The notes beneath the pieces were generated by a model. It was not told the DNA's origin, ran no database searches, and worked only from the letters and a program-made list of their open reading frames with translations. The position numbers were made by a program, and so were the translations under genes. Shown one piece after another: positions 1 to 6,084 of a stretch of DNA of 6,084 nt (the stretch's first letter is position 1; the number at the start of each line of letters is the position of its first letter). Source of the DNA: Planctomycetota bacterium (GTDB lineage Bacteria > Planctomycetota > Phycisphaerae > WQYP01); NCBI GenBank assembly GCA_021826605.1, contig JAKAZF010000193.1:1-6084 (forward strand), read 5' to 3'.

Positions 1-219
1 GCGTGGTGTCTGAATTGCCACCGCAACCCGGCCCCGTATCTGCGTCCGCGAAACGAGGTTACCAACCTCAACTGGACGGGGAAAAATAAGGTCAAGCTGG
101 CAAAAGATTTGGGACTTACCGTCGCCACGTTGCCCCACAATCTCGGCAAGTACCTGCTCAAGCGGTATCACATTCCCAGTGTCAAATTGTTAACGGATTG
201 CGAGACATGTCATCATTAA
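1..219 (+). CDS. actA: ActA C-terminal fragment: multiheme cytochrome c subunit of alternative complex III (5' end outside window)
   Basis: The first reading frame is open from the left edge to a TAA at 217-219 and gives the last 72 residues of a protein that begins upstream. Two c-type heme sites are visible: CLNCH at fragment residues 3-7 and CETCH at 67-71, the second one residue from the C-terminus. The stretch after the first site (HRNPAPYLRPRNEV) and the ending just after the final heme motif are what I know of ActA, normally a pentaheme cytochrome with one N-terminal membrane anchor. In ACIII this subunit takes electrons from the iron-sulfur clusters of ActB and relays them toward ActE and the oxidase on the outer face of the cytoplasmic membrane. 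It is followed immediately by actB, which starts inside it. The number of hemes in the full protein and its anchor cannot be seen here. Another multiheme cytochrome could share such an end, but the downstream genes make ActA the clear choice. Confidence 0.93.
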   Translation, partial: AWCLNCHRNPAPYLRPRNEVTNLNWTGKNKVKLAKDLGLTVATLPHNLGKYLLKRYHIPSVKLLTDCETCHH

Positions 220-3200
220 CTGAAAAATTAGCCACGGGCCGCCATTATTGGCAAAGCCTGGAAGAACTTGCCGGGACGCCGGAATTCACCACAATCATCG
301 AACGTGAATTTCCATCCCGGGCATCGGAATTTCTCTCCGGCGACCGTCGCCGCTTTCTCAAATTGATGGGGGCCTCGCTGGCCTTGGCCGGCCTGGCTGG
401 CTGCCGCCGTTACCCGGTGCAGGAATTGGCACCCTACGCCCATCGCCCCGCCAACCGCGATCCCGGCGTGCCGGTGCAGTACACCACGGCGATGGATATA
501 TCGGGTGTTGGTCAAGGGATGATGGTAACCAGCTATGATGGCCGTCCCATTAAAGTTGATGGCAATCCGTCGCATCCGATGAATCGGGGCGGTAGTGATT
601 CCTATGGCCAAGCCAGCATCATGACCATCTACGACCCTGACCGGTCGCGTGGCGTCGTGCAGCGGGCAGATAATAAATTTATCGATAGCAACTGGTTGAC
701 GTTTCAGTCATTTTGGAAAGATCAGCTTGCCGATGCCAAAAAAGATGGCGGTGCCGGCGTGGCGGTTCTGTCGCAGGCTTATTCGTCGCCCAGCCTTCAC
801 CACATGCGCGATAAATTGCAAAAAACGCTGCCGCACATGCGATGGTTTGAATATGAACCCATATCGTTTGATAACGACCGCGTCGGAACGGAAATGGCGT
901 GCGGCAAGCCTTTGCGTGTCGTTCCTGAATTGCACGCCGCCCAGATTATTGTCAGCGTCGATTTTGACATGTTTGTGGGCGATCCTTTGTCCGTGAAGCT
1001 CTCACGCGACTTTGCCGACGGTCGTCGCATGACCGATCCATCCACCGGGGCGCTGGCCAAAAAAATGAATCGCTTCTACGCGATTGAATCCACGTTTTCC
1101 ATCACCGGCTCACAGGCCGAAAATATGAACCACCGGATGGCGATGGCCGGCAAAGACATTGTCATTGCTGTGGCGATGCTGGCGGCGGAATTGAAAAAGC
1201 AGGGCCTTCATCTTCCATTTGACCTGCCAAGCATGCCGACCGCTCCCGTCGGCTATGACGCCAAATTGTGCAGCGCGATGGCGGCCGATCTTCTTGCCCA
1301 TAGAGGGCAGTCGGTAATTACCGTCGGGCATCATCAGCCGCCCATTGTTCATGCCCTTGCCGTCATTTTGAATGACGCATTAGGCGGTACCGGCCGCACC
1401 GTTAAATACTATGATGCCCAGGACGCCGGACGCAAAACCCATGTGGAAGCCATCACGGAATTAACCGCCGCCATTAATTCCGGCAAGGTGAAAACCTTGG
1501 TTATTCTGGGGGGTAACCCCGTATTTACGGCCCCGGCCGATATTAACTTTGCCGCGGCACTCAATAAAGTACCCGCCAGCATTCACCTGGCCGACTACGA
1601 TGACGAAACATCTGAGTTGTGCGACTGGCATCTTCCGGAAAGTCACTATCTGGAAAATTGGAGTGACGCCCGCACGTTTGATGGCACCATCTCCATCGTG
1701 CAGCCCATGATTGAGCCGATCTTCAACGGTAAAAGTGCCGCCGAAGTGGTGGCGATTCTCAATGGTGAACCTCATTTGACCGGCTATCAGATCGCCCAGG
1801 ACACACTCAAGATAAAGTCCAGCCAATGGAAGTGGAAAAAAGCACTTTTTGACGGCTACGTCGAGGGTACGGCCTACTCCCCGGCGCATGTGCGCATCGA
1901 TGCAGCGGGCCTCCCGGCAGCGCTAAGTTCGGCGATGCAGGCGGCCGCCAATACAAAATTAAAAGCTGGCGAATTTGAAGTGGTCTTCCGGCATGACACA
2001 AAATTGTACGACGGACGTTGGGCCAACAGCGGCTGGTTGCAGGAATTGCCCGACCCGATGACGCGGCTTACGTGGGATAACGCGGCCATGATCAACCCCA
2101 GGACCGCAATGGAGCTGGGGCTAAATCCGCACCAATCGCAAATGATTGAAATTACCGTCGCGGGTCGCACGCTGAAAATGCCGGTCTACGCCCTGCCCGG
2201 GCAGCCGGAAAATTCCATCAGTCTGCCCTATGGATATGGCCGGACCAAATCAGGTGTTGTCGGCACTGGGACTGGTTTTAATGTCTATCTGCTGCGGACG
2301 ACATCGCAGATGGATATGGCAGTGGCCCAGATCAAACCGACCACGGAAACGTACCAGCTTGCCACCACGCAAAATCACTTTGTCATCGGGATTGCGGGTG
2401 AAAAAACCATCGCCGAGCGTATTCCGCAGCTTGTGCATATGGCGACGTTCAAAGAATTGCAGGCCAATCCATCCCTCGGTCACAAGCGGCAGACCGCTGT
2501 AAACCTTTGGGATGAGCACCATTACAACACGGGTTACCAGTGGGGGCTTTCGGTTGATCTGACCGCATGTACCGCCTGCGGGGCGTGTGTGGTGGCGTGC
2601 CAAGCGGAAAATAATATCCCCATCGTCGGTAAAGAACAGGTTCTCAATGGCCGTGAGATGCAATGGATGCGCATCGACCGCTATTTCCGCGGGCCGGATC
2701 TGACCCGTCCTGAATCGGTGCATGAACCCGTTATGTGCATGCAGTGTGAAAATGCCCCCTGCGAGGCAGTTTGTCCCGTCGGTGCGACGGTTCACAGTCA
2801 GGACGGTCTCAACCAGATGGCGTACAACCGGTGCATTGGCACACGTTACTGTATGAATAACTGCCCGTACAAAGTTCGGCGGTTTAACTTTTTTGATTAT
2901 AACAGCGGCACCCTGCAGAACCTTTACGAGCCGAATCTGCTTCGCAAACCCATGAATGATCTCGTGGCCATGCAGCGCAACCCCGAGGTAAGCATCCGCG
3001 TGCGTGGCGTGATGGAAAAATGCACCTACTGCGTGCAACGCATTGAAATGACGCGCGTCACGGCGGAGCGTCAAAATCGGCGTATCCGCGACGGTGAAAT
3101 TGTAATGGCTTGTCAGCAGGCGTGCCCAACGCAGGCGATTGTTTTTGGGGATATATTGGATAAATCATCCAAGGTCGCGATACTTAGAAATCAATCGCGC

Positions 3201-3320
3201 AGCTACGGTTTGCTCAATGAAATGCTTTTCACCAAACCGCGAACGACGTATTTGCCGAAGATTTCCAATCCGAATCCGGACATTGCACCATCAGCGCTGC
3301 CGGATCTGGGTAGCATGTAG
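207..3320 (+). CDS. actB: ActB: iron-sulfur / molybdopterin-oxidoreductase-like subunit of alternative complex III
   Basis: ActB carries electrons from the quinol site to the c-hemes, on the outer face of the membrane. From the ATG at 207 the protein is 1037 residues, usual for ActB. Residues 14-36 (YWQSLEELAGTPEF and following) match the extended Tat leader typical of ActB (the TIGR04519-type domain, named from memory). Then come a twin-arginine motif (RRRFLK, 47-52), a hydrophobic stretch and a lipobox LAGC ending at Cys66. The next ~700 residues resemble a molybdopterin-enzyme subunit but have only isolated cysteines (232, 355, 472), so no N-terminal CxxCxxxC cluster site and no obvious Mo ligand. 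The C-terminal part has four cysteine groups: 788/791/794/798; 844/847/852/856; 876/882/886 with Thr879 at the fourth place; 939/942/969/973. This fits three [4Fe-4S] and one [3Fe-4S] cluster. A TTG at 198 could add three residues, but the ATG is preferred. Other PsrA/PsrB-type fusions are possible but less likely given the neighbours. Confidence 0.95.
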   Translation: MSSLTEKLATGRHYWQSLEELAGTPEFTTIIEREFPSRASEFLSGDRRRFLKLMGASLALAGLAGCRRYPVQELAPYAHRPANRDPGVPVQYTTAMDISGVGQGMMVTSYDGRPIKVDGNPSHPMNRGGSDSYGQASIMTIYDPDRSRGVVQRADNKFIDSNWLTFQSFWKDQLADAKKDGGAGVAVLSQAYSSPSLHHMRDKLQKTLPHMRWFEYEPISFDNDRVGTEMACGKPLRVVPELHAAQIIVSVDFDMFVGDPLSVKLSRDFADGRRMTDPSTGALAKKMNRFYAIESTFSITGSQAENMNHRMAMAGKDIVIAVAMLAAELKKQGLHLPFDLPSMPTAPVGYDAKLCSAMAADLLAHRGQSVITVGHHQPPIVHALAVILNDALGGTGRTVKYYDAQDAGRKTHVEAITELTAAINSGKVKTLVILGGNPVFTAPADINFAAALNKVPASIHLADYDDETSELCDWHLPESHYLENWSDARTFDGTISIVQPMIEPIFNGKSAAEVVAILNGEPHLTGYQIAQDTLKIKSSQWKWKKALFDGYVEGTAYSPAHVRIDAAGLPAALSSAMQAAANTKLKAGEFEVVFRHDTKLYDGRWANSGWLQELPDPMTRLTWDNAAMINPRTAMELGLNPHQSQMIEITVAGRTLKMPVYALPGQPENSISLPYGYGRTKSGVVGTGTGFNVYLLRTTSQMDMAVAQIKPTTETYQLATTQNHFVIGIAGEKTIAERIPQLVHMATFKELQANPSLGHKRQTAVNLWDEHHYNTGYQWGLSVDLTACTACGACVVACQAENNIPIVGKEQVLNGREMQWMRIDRYFRGPDLTRPESVHEPVMCMQCENAPCEAVCPVGATVHSQDGLNQMAYNRCIGTRYCMNNCPYKVRRFNFFDYNSGTLQNLYEPNLLRKPMNDLVAMQRNPEVSIRVRGVMEKCTYCVQRIEMTRVTAERQNRRIRDGEIVMACQQACPTQAIVFGDILDKSSKVAILRNQSRSYGLLNEMLFTKPRTTYLPKISNPNPDIAPSALPDLGSM

Positions 3321-3366
3321 TTTTGGAGTATGAGAAGCCGACCGCTTCGTAGGATGTGATGTACGT
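3321..3366 (+). other. actB-actC spacer with overlapping mini-ORFs and a small hairpin
   Basis: This 46-base gap is the longest in the window. It contains a GGAG at 3325-3328 and an ATG at 3330 opening a 9-codon frame that stops with TGA at 3357-3359. That stop overlaps an ATG at 3359, which opens a 3-codon frame (M-Y-V) whose TGA at 3368-3370 overlaps the actC ATG at 3367. A 5-bp inverted repeat, GAAGC (3334-3338) and GCTTC (3344-3348), encloses a 5-base loop. No T-run follows it, so it is not a rho-independent terminator. No protein product is claimed; the arrangement may be chance or may aid translational coupling. Confidence 0.35.
3351..3354 (+). promoter_or_regulatory. Possible weak ribosome binding site for actC
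   Basis: AGGA lies 12 bases before the actC ATG at 3367, farther than ideal. It matters for the start choice because no in-frame start exists upstream of 3367 before the in-frame TGA at 3331, so ATG 3367 is the first possible start. The weak site suggests that initiation may lean on ribosomes ending nearby. Confidence 0.4.
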
Positions 3367-4800
3367 ATGACGACGATTGAAATACCTCAAAGAAGGCTGG
3401 AAACCGGCTACGACAACACGGCCGAGGATTGCATAAGTCGCGAACCTTTGGTCACCGGTGAGGCGACGTATCATGCCGTCACCAAAATCGTCTGCGCCAC
3501 GCCCGAGGCCCGACGTGCCCCGAAAATCTGGTATGTTTGCTTCACCATCTCCCTGATGCTGCTCTGCGTGCTCTTCCTCACCATCGCCTATCAGGTCTTT
3601 ACGGGCGTCGGTGTGTGGGGTAATAATTCGCCTGACGCCTGGGGCTTTGACATCATCAATTTCGTTTTCTGGGTGGGTATTGCACACGCCGGTACGATGA
3701 TCTCGGCCATTTTGCTCATGTTCCGTCAGCGGTGGCGTACTGGTATCAATCGGTTTGCCGAGGCCACCACTGTATTTTCAGTGCTTTGCGCGGGTATCTA
3801 TCCCGCCATCCACGTCGGCCGCCCGTGGTTTGCCTATTGGCTCCTTCCTTACCCCAACATTATGGGTGACTGGCCGAACTTTTACAGCCCGCTGCTTTGG
3901 GATGCACTGGCTGTCGGCACCTACAGCACGTTTTCATTCCTGTTCTGGTATTTTGGCATGGTGCCGGATCTGGCCACGCTGCGTGATCGCGCTAAAACGC
4001 GTCTGAGGTATACCCTTTACGGCGTATTTGCACTCGGATGGCGCGGCTCCGCCCGACATTGGAAAATTTACGATCGTGGCATGATCATCATGGGCGGCCT
4101 CGCCTGTGCGCTGGTGCTGGCTGTGAGTTCCACCGTCAGTACCGACTTTGCGGTGTCGCAAATTCCTGGTTGGCATGAAACCATCTTCCCCCCTTACTTT
4201 ACTGTAGGGGCGATCTTCTCTGGTTTCGCCACGGTGATCGCCTTGGCCATCCCCGCGCGACATTTATTCGGTTTGAAGGATTTAATCACCGAGCGGCATA
4301 TGGACAATCTCGGCAAACTGATGCTGGTGCTTTCGTCCATCGTGCTCTACATCTACCTTATTGAATTTTTTACAGCCTATTATTCCGGCAATATTTACGA
4401 GCGTTTTGCCTACTACAACCGTGAATTCGGTCCATACTGGTGGATGGGCTGGGCCATGATGTTCTGCAACGGAGTAATACCGCAGGCCCTCTGGTTCAAG
4501 AAGGCCCGCACCACATGGTGGTTGTCGCTGCCGATCGCACTGCTGGCCCTTTTCGGGATGTGGACAGAACGCTTCAGCATTATCGTTACGTCGATTCATC
4601 GCGATTTTCTGCCCTCGAGTTGGCATATGTATTCGCCAACGATTATTGATATCGGTATGTTTGCCGGTTCTTTCGGGCTGTTTTTCACCCTGTTTTTGCT
4701 CTTCTGCCGGTTTTTACCGATGGTTGCAATGTCAGAAGTAAAATCCATTCTCCCGCAGTCGCACACGCACCTGCCGGAAGAATGCAGGAATGCGGAATAA
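3367..4800 (+). CDS. actC: ActC: NrfD/PsrC-like integral membrane quinol-oxidising subunit of alternative complex III
   Basis: ActC is the large membrane subunit, thought to bind menaquinol and pass its electrons to ActB; the NrfD fold is also considered a candidate for proton translocation. The 477-residue protein has about ten hydrophobic segments, near residues 54-78, 92-119, 134-158, 175-198, 237-258, 276-298, 314-338, 356-378, 383-405 and 425-450, as expected for ActC/ActF rather than the eight of PsrC. Family-like stretches include REPLVTG (25-31), AIHVGRPW (147-154), NFYSPLLWDALAVGTY (171-186) and PGWHETIFPPYFTVGAIFSG (267-286). Polar residues inside or at the ends of helices (His107, His149, Asp179, Glu333) are candidates for quinol or proton handling; assigning them is inference. 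The ATG at 3367 is the only plausible start. ActF is a paralogue with the same fold, but the place directly after actB, the N-terminal REPLV block and the length favour ActC. It ends in TAA, 30 bases before actD. Confidence 0.95.
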   Translation: MTTIEIPQRRLETGYDNTAEDCISREPLVTGEATYHAVTKIVCATPEARRAPKIWYVCFTISLMLLCVLFLTIAYQVFTGVGVWGNNSPDAWGFDIINFVFWVGIAHAGTMISAILLMFRQRWRTGINRFAEATTVFSVLCAGIYPAIHVGRPWFAYWLLPYPNIMGDWPNFYSPLLWDALAVGTYSTFSFLFWYFGMVPDLATLRDRAKTRLRYTLYGVFALGWRGSARHWKIYDRGMIIMGGLACALVLAVSSTVSTDFAVSQIPGWHETIFPPYFTVGAIFSGFATVIALAIPARHLFGLKDLITERHMDNLGKLMLVLSSIVLYIYLIEFFTAYYSGNIYERFAYYNREFGPYWWMGWAMMFCNGVIPQALWFKKARTTWWLSLPIALLALFGMWTERFSIIVTSIHRDFLPSSWHMYSPTIIDIGMFAGSFGLFFTLFLLFCRFLPMVAMSEVKSILPQSHTHLPEECRNAE

Positions 4801-4818
4801 ATCAATGGAGCTTTTTAA

Positions 4819-4824
4819 GCGGAA
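4819..4824 (+). promoter_or_regulatory. Likely ribosome binding site for actD
   Basis: GCGGAA lies six bases before the actD ATG at 4831 and is a moderate Shine-Dalgarno match. The context GGAATGTGATATG resembles the sequence before actC (GGATGTGATG at 3352-3361), so the two genes have similar initiation regions. There is also a GGAG at 4807-4810, too far (20 bases) to serve well. Confidence 0.45.
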
Positions 4825-4830
4825 TGTGAT

Positions 4831-5400
4831 ATGAGCACCTACAACCCATCCATGGATGCACCGATCGATCAGCCCACCATGTATGGCCTGCTGGCCGAAT
4901 TCCACGACCCGCAGTCTTTAATGAATGCAGCCAACACCCTGCGCAAAAATGGCTATTACCGCTGGGATTGCTACACACCTTTCCCGGTGCATGGCCTCGA
5001 TAAGGTGATGGGGCAGAGACCCTCGCCGCTGCCGGTGGTGGTTTTTACCGTGGCAACGATGGGATGCATCGGCATGTTGGCGCTGGCGTGGTTTTGCAAT
5101 GCGTTTGACTACCCGATCATTGTTTCCGGCAAGCCGTTCTGGGGGCTTGGCCCGCATATGTTCCTGGCGTTTCCGGTCACAGTACTGTCCAGCGTTATAA
5201 CCACGTTTTATGCGACGTTTATTTTCTGTAAGCTGCCGATCTTCCGGCATCCGCTTTTCACCAGCGAGCGCTTCCGACGCGCCACCGATGACGGTTTTTT
5301 TATCGCTGTTGAAGCGCGTGATGCCAAGTTTGACCTCAAAGTCACCACCGAATTGCTCAATAATGCCGGGGCATTGGCCGTCGAGGAGGTTCGCGACTAG
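4831..5400 (+). CDS. actD: ActD: DUF3341 membrane subunit of alternative complex III
   Basis: ActD is a small membrane subunit found only with ACIII. It holds no known cofactor; in known complexes it packs against the membrane core, and its exact role is unclear. The protein is 189 residues, usual for the DUF3341 family. The N-terminal soluble part has the family signature, YGLLAEFHDPQSLMNAA (18-34) followed by GYYRWDCYTPFPVHGLD (41-57). Two transmembrane helices lie at about 67-90 and 110-133, then a charged C-terminal domain runs from residue 140 and ends TTELLNNAGALAVEEVRD. There are no heme or iron-sulfur motifs. The gene stands 30 bases after actC and ends in TAG only three bases before the actE ATG, in the same reading frame, so the two are surely co-transcribed and probably translationally coupled. 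The ATG at 4831 is chosen because it has a Shine-Dalgarno sequence close upstream and leaves the expected short N-terminal extension before YGLLAEF. Confidence 0.94.
   Translation: MSTYNPSMDAPIDQPTMYGLLAEFHDPQSLMNAANTLRKNGYYRWDCYTPFPVHGLDKVMGQRPSPLPVVVFTVATMGCIGMLALAWFCNAFDYPIIVSGKPFWGLGPHMFLAFPVTVLSSVITTFYATFIFCKLPIFRHPLFTSERFRRATDDGFFIAVEARDAKFDLKVTTELLNNAGALAVEEVRD
5383..5390 (+). promoter_or_regulatory. Strong Shine-Dalgarno sequence for actE inside the end of actD
   Basis: GAGGAGGT, the best Shine-Dalgarno match in the window, encodes Glu-Glu-Val near the end of ActD. Its core (5385-5389) is 14 bases from the actE ATG at 5404, rather long but workable. Its presence argues that actE is started independently and is not made by readthrough of the actD stop. 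Confidence 0.65.
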
Positions 5401-5403
5401 TCT

Positions 5404-6084
5404 ATGAAACGCAAAACGCGCAATGTATACATTTACGTCAACATCGGGCTGGCCGCCTTGGTGCCTTTCGGTCTCATTTGCCTGGCCCGGCACGAACGCA
5501 CCACGACGCCCCGCTGGGCCATCATTCAGGATATGGACAAGCAGCCCTATTACAAGCCGCAGCGGCCCAGCAAACTCTTCGCCGATGGCCGGGCGATGCG
5601 TCCCCACATTCCGGGCACGCTGGCCCAGCAGGATTTTATTTTTGTCAATCAGGCGGAAGTCCGCGTGCACCCGAAGACGTGGGCCAAAGGCCACGTTGTG
5701 CTTGCCAGCAAAAAGGTGTACGACTCCGTCCTCTACGGCCAAAAATTGGTGCATGGTCAGGGGCAATGGCTTACACACATCCCCATTCCGCTCACCAAAC
5801 GCTTTGTGGAACGCGGCCGCACCGAGTTCAACATCTTCTGTGAACCCTGCCACGGCTATAACGGTCGCGGCAACGGGCCGGTGAATCGGTGGGATCAACG
5901 TCTGCGGAAAGAGGGTTCCCCCGAAGCTGGCACCTGGGTGCCGCCAAGCAATCTGCTTGGGCCGGGCGTCGCATATCTCTCCGATGGGTTGATTTACAAT
6001 GTTATCGCCAACGGCGTCGGGACGATGGCGTCATACAAAGACCAGATTCCTGTGGTGGATCGATGGGCGATCGTCTCATATGTG
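5404..6084 (+). CDS. actE: ActE: monoheme cytochrome c subunit of alternative complex III (3' end outside window)
   Basis: ActE is a membrane-anchored cytochrome c on the outer side of the membrane that passes electrons from ActA to the oxidase or a soluble carrier. The window holds 227 codons and the frame is still open at the edge; ending in RWAIVSYV, the last helix of a class I cytochrome c, probably only a short tail is missing. The heme site is CEPCH at 146-150 within FNIFCEPCHGYNGRGNGPV, and Met208 (NGVGTMASY) is the likely second axial ligand. The segment QDMDKQPYYKPQRPSKLFADGRAMRPHIPGTL (42-73) is the ActE family block. Oddly, residues 8-28 form a hydrophobic anchor with one cysteine (Cys26) in a poor lipobox context, and the cysteine that often stands just before QDM in ActE is absent (isoleucines 40-41). 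A plain transmembrane anchor or uncleaved signal is therefore likelier here than a lipoprotein. The ATG at 5404 follows the actD stop by three bases. Other monoheme cytochromes are excluded by this block and the operon context. Confidence 0.93.
   Translation, partial: MKRKTRNVYIYVNIGLAALVPFGLICLARHERTTTPRWAIIQDMDKQPYYKPQRPSKLFADGRAMRPHIPGTLAQQDFIFVNQAEVRVHPKTWAKGHVVLASKKVYDSVLYGQKLVHGQGQWLTHIPIPLTKRFVERGRTEFNIFCEPCHGYNGRGNGPVNRWDQRLRKEGSPEAGTWVPPSNLLGPGVAYLSDGLIYNVIANGVGTMASYKDQIPVVDRWAIVSYV

Noticed and set aside
228..611. A 127-codon minus-strand open frame at the start of actB
   Set aside because: It is opposite the conserved Tat leader and first part of ActB and has no independent support.
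1059..1065. A run of seven A bases in actB that might cause polymerase slippage or ribosomal frameshifting
   Set aside because: The zero frame continues with good ActB sequence on both sides, and no supporting stem-loop or conserved alternative product was seen.
2250..3074. A 274-codon open frame on the minus strand within actB
   Set aside because: It is opposite the cysteine-rich iron-sulfur domain of ActB, whose motifs are plainly real; the antisense translation is rich in His and Arg and resembles no family I know.
3334..3348. Inverted repeat after actB as a transcription terminator
   Set aside because: The stem is only five base pairs with no following T-run, and the operon clearly continues into actC.
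207..4800. Possibility that actB-actC encode a polysulfide, nitrite or formate-type NrfD/PsrC enzyme instead of ACIII
   Set aside because: ActB fuses the Mo-like and Fe-S parts in one chain without Mo-site motifs, and it is followed by DUF3341 and ActE genes and preceded by a multiheme cytochrome, a combination specific to ACIII.
4810..4820. GCTT-TTT-AAGC palindrome between actC and actD
   Set aside because: A 4-bp stem with a 3-base loop is expected by chance and has no terminator-like tail.
4918..5898. A 326-codon open frame on the minus strand across actD and actE
   Set aside because: It lies opposite two strongly recognised genes and crosses their junction, its translation shows no recognisable domain, and open antisense frames are common in DNA of this composition.

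Overview
The window is one compact, all-plus-strand stretch of an alternative complex III (ACIII, also called MFIcc or Act) operon. ACIII is a bacterial quinol:electron-acceptor oxidoreductase that does the job of the cytochrome bc1 complex without being related to it. The gene order is the canonical actA-actB-actC-actD-actE. actA is cut by the left edge and actE by the right edge; actB, actC and actD are complete. No tRNA, rRNA, mobile element, CRISPR array or convincing promoter or terminator is visible, and no gap between genes exceeds 46 bases.

Layout: 1-219 is the C-terminal end of the multiheme cytochrome ActA, with its last two CxxCH sites. 207-3320 is ActB, a large iron-sulfur protein with a vestigial molybdopterin-enzyme-like half and a ferredoxin-like half; it overlaps actA by 13 bases. 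3367-4800 is ActC, an NrfD/PsrC-type polytopic membrane protein that should carry the quinol site. 4831-5400 is ActD, a two-helix DUF3341 membrane protein. 5404-6084 is most of ActE, a monoheme cytochrome c. By analogy with other act clusters, actF (a second NrfD-like subunit) and then cytochrome oxidase genes would be expected just beyond the right edge; this is inference.

How the parts work together (family knowledge applied to these sequences): quinol is oxidised at ActC on the membrane, electrons enter the iron-sulfur chain of ActB, pass to the c-hemes of ActA and ActE on the outer side of the cytoplasmic membrane, and go from there to a terminal oxidase or soluble carrier. ActD (with the missing ActF) completes the membrane part.

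Organism: a Gram-negative-type bacterium of moderate GC (roughly mid-50s percent by eye), using the standard code (stops TAA and TAG). The extended Tat-signal N-terminus of ActB and the operon order are common in Planctomycetes, Verrucomicrobia, Acidobacteria, Bacteroidetes and relatives. I cannot fix the phylum; the PVC group is a weak guess. Nothing here looks like an undescribed system. The points most worth a second look are the apparent loss of the usual lipoprotein anchor in ActE and a chain of overlapping mini-ORFs between actB and actC.
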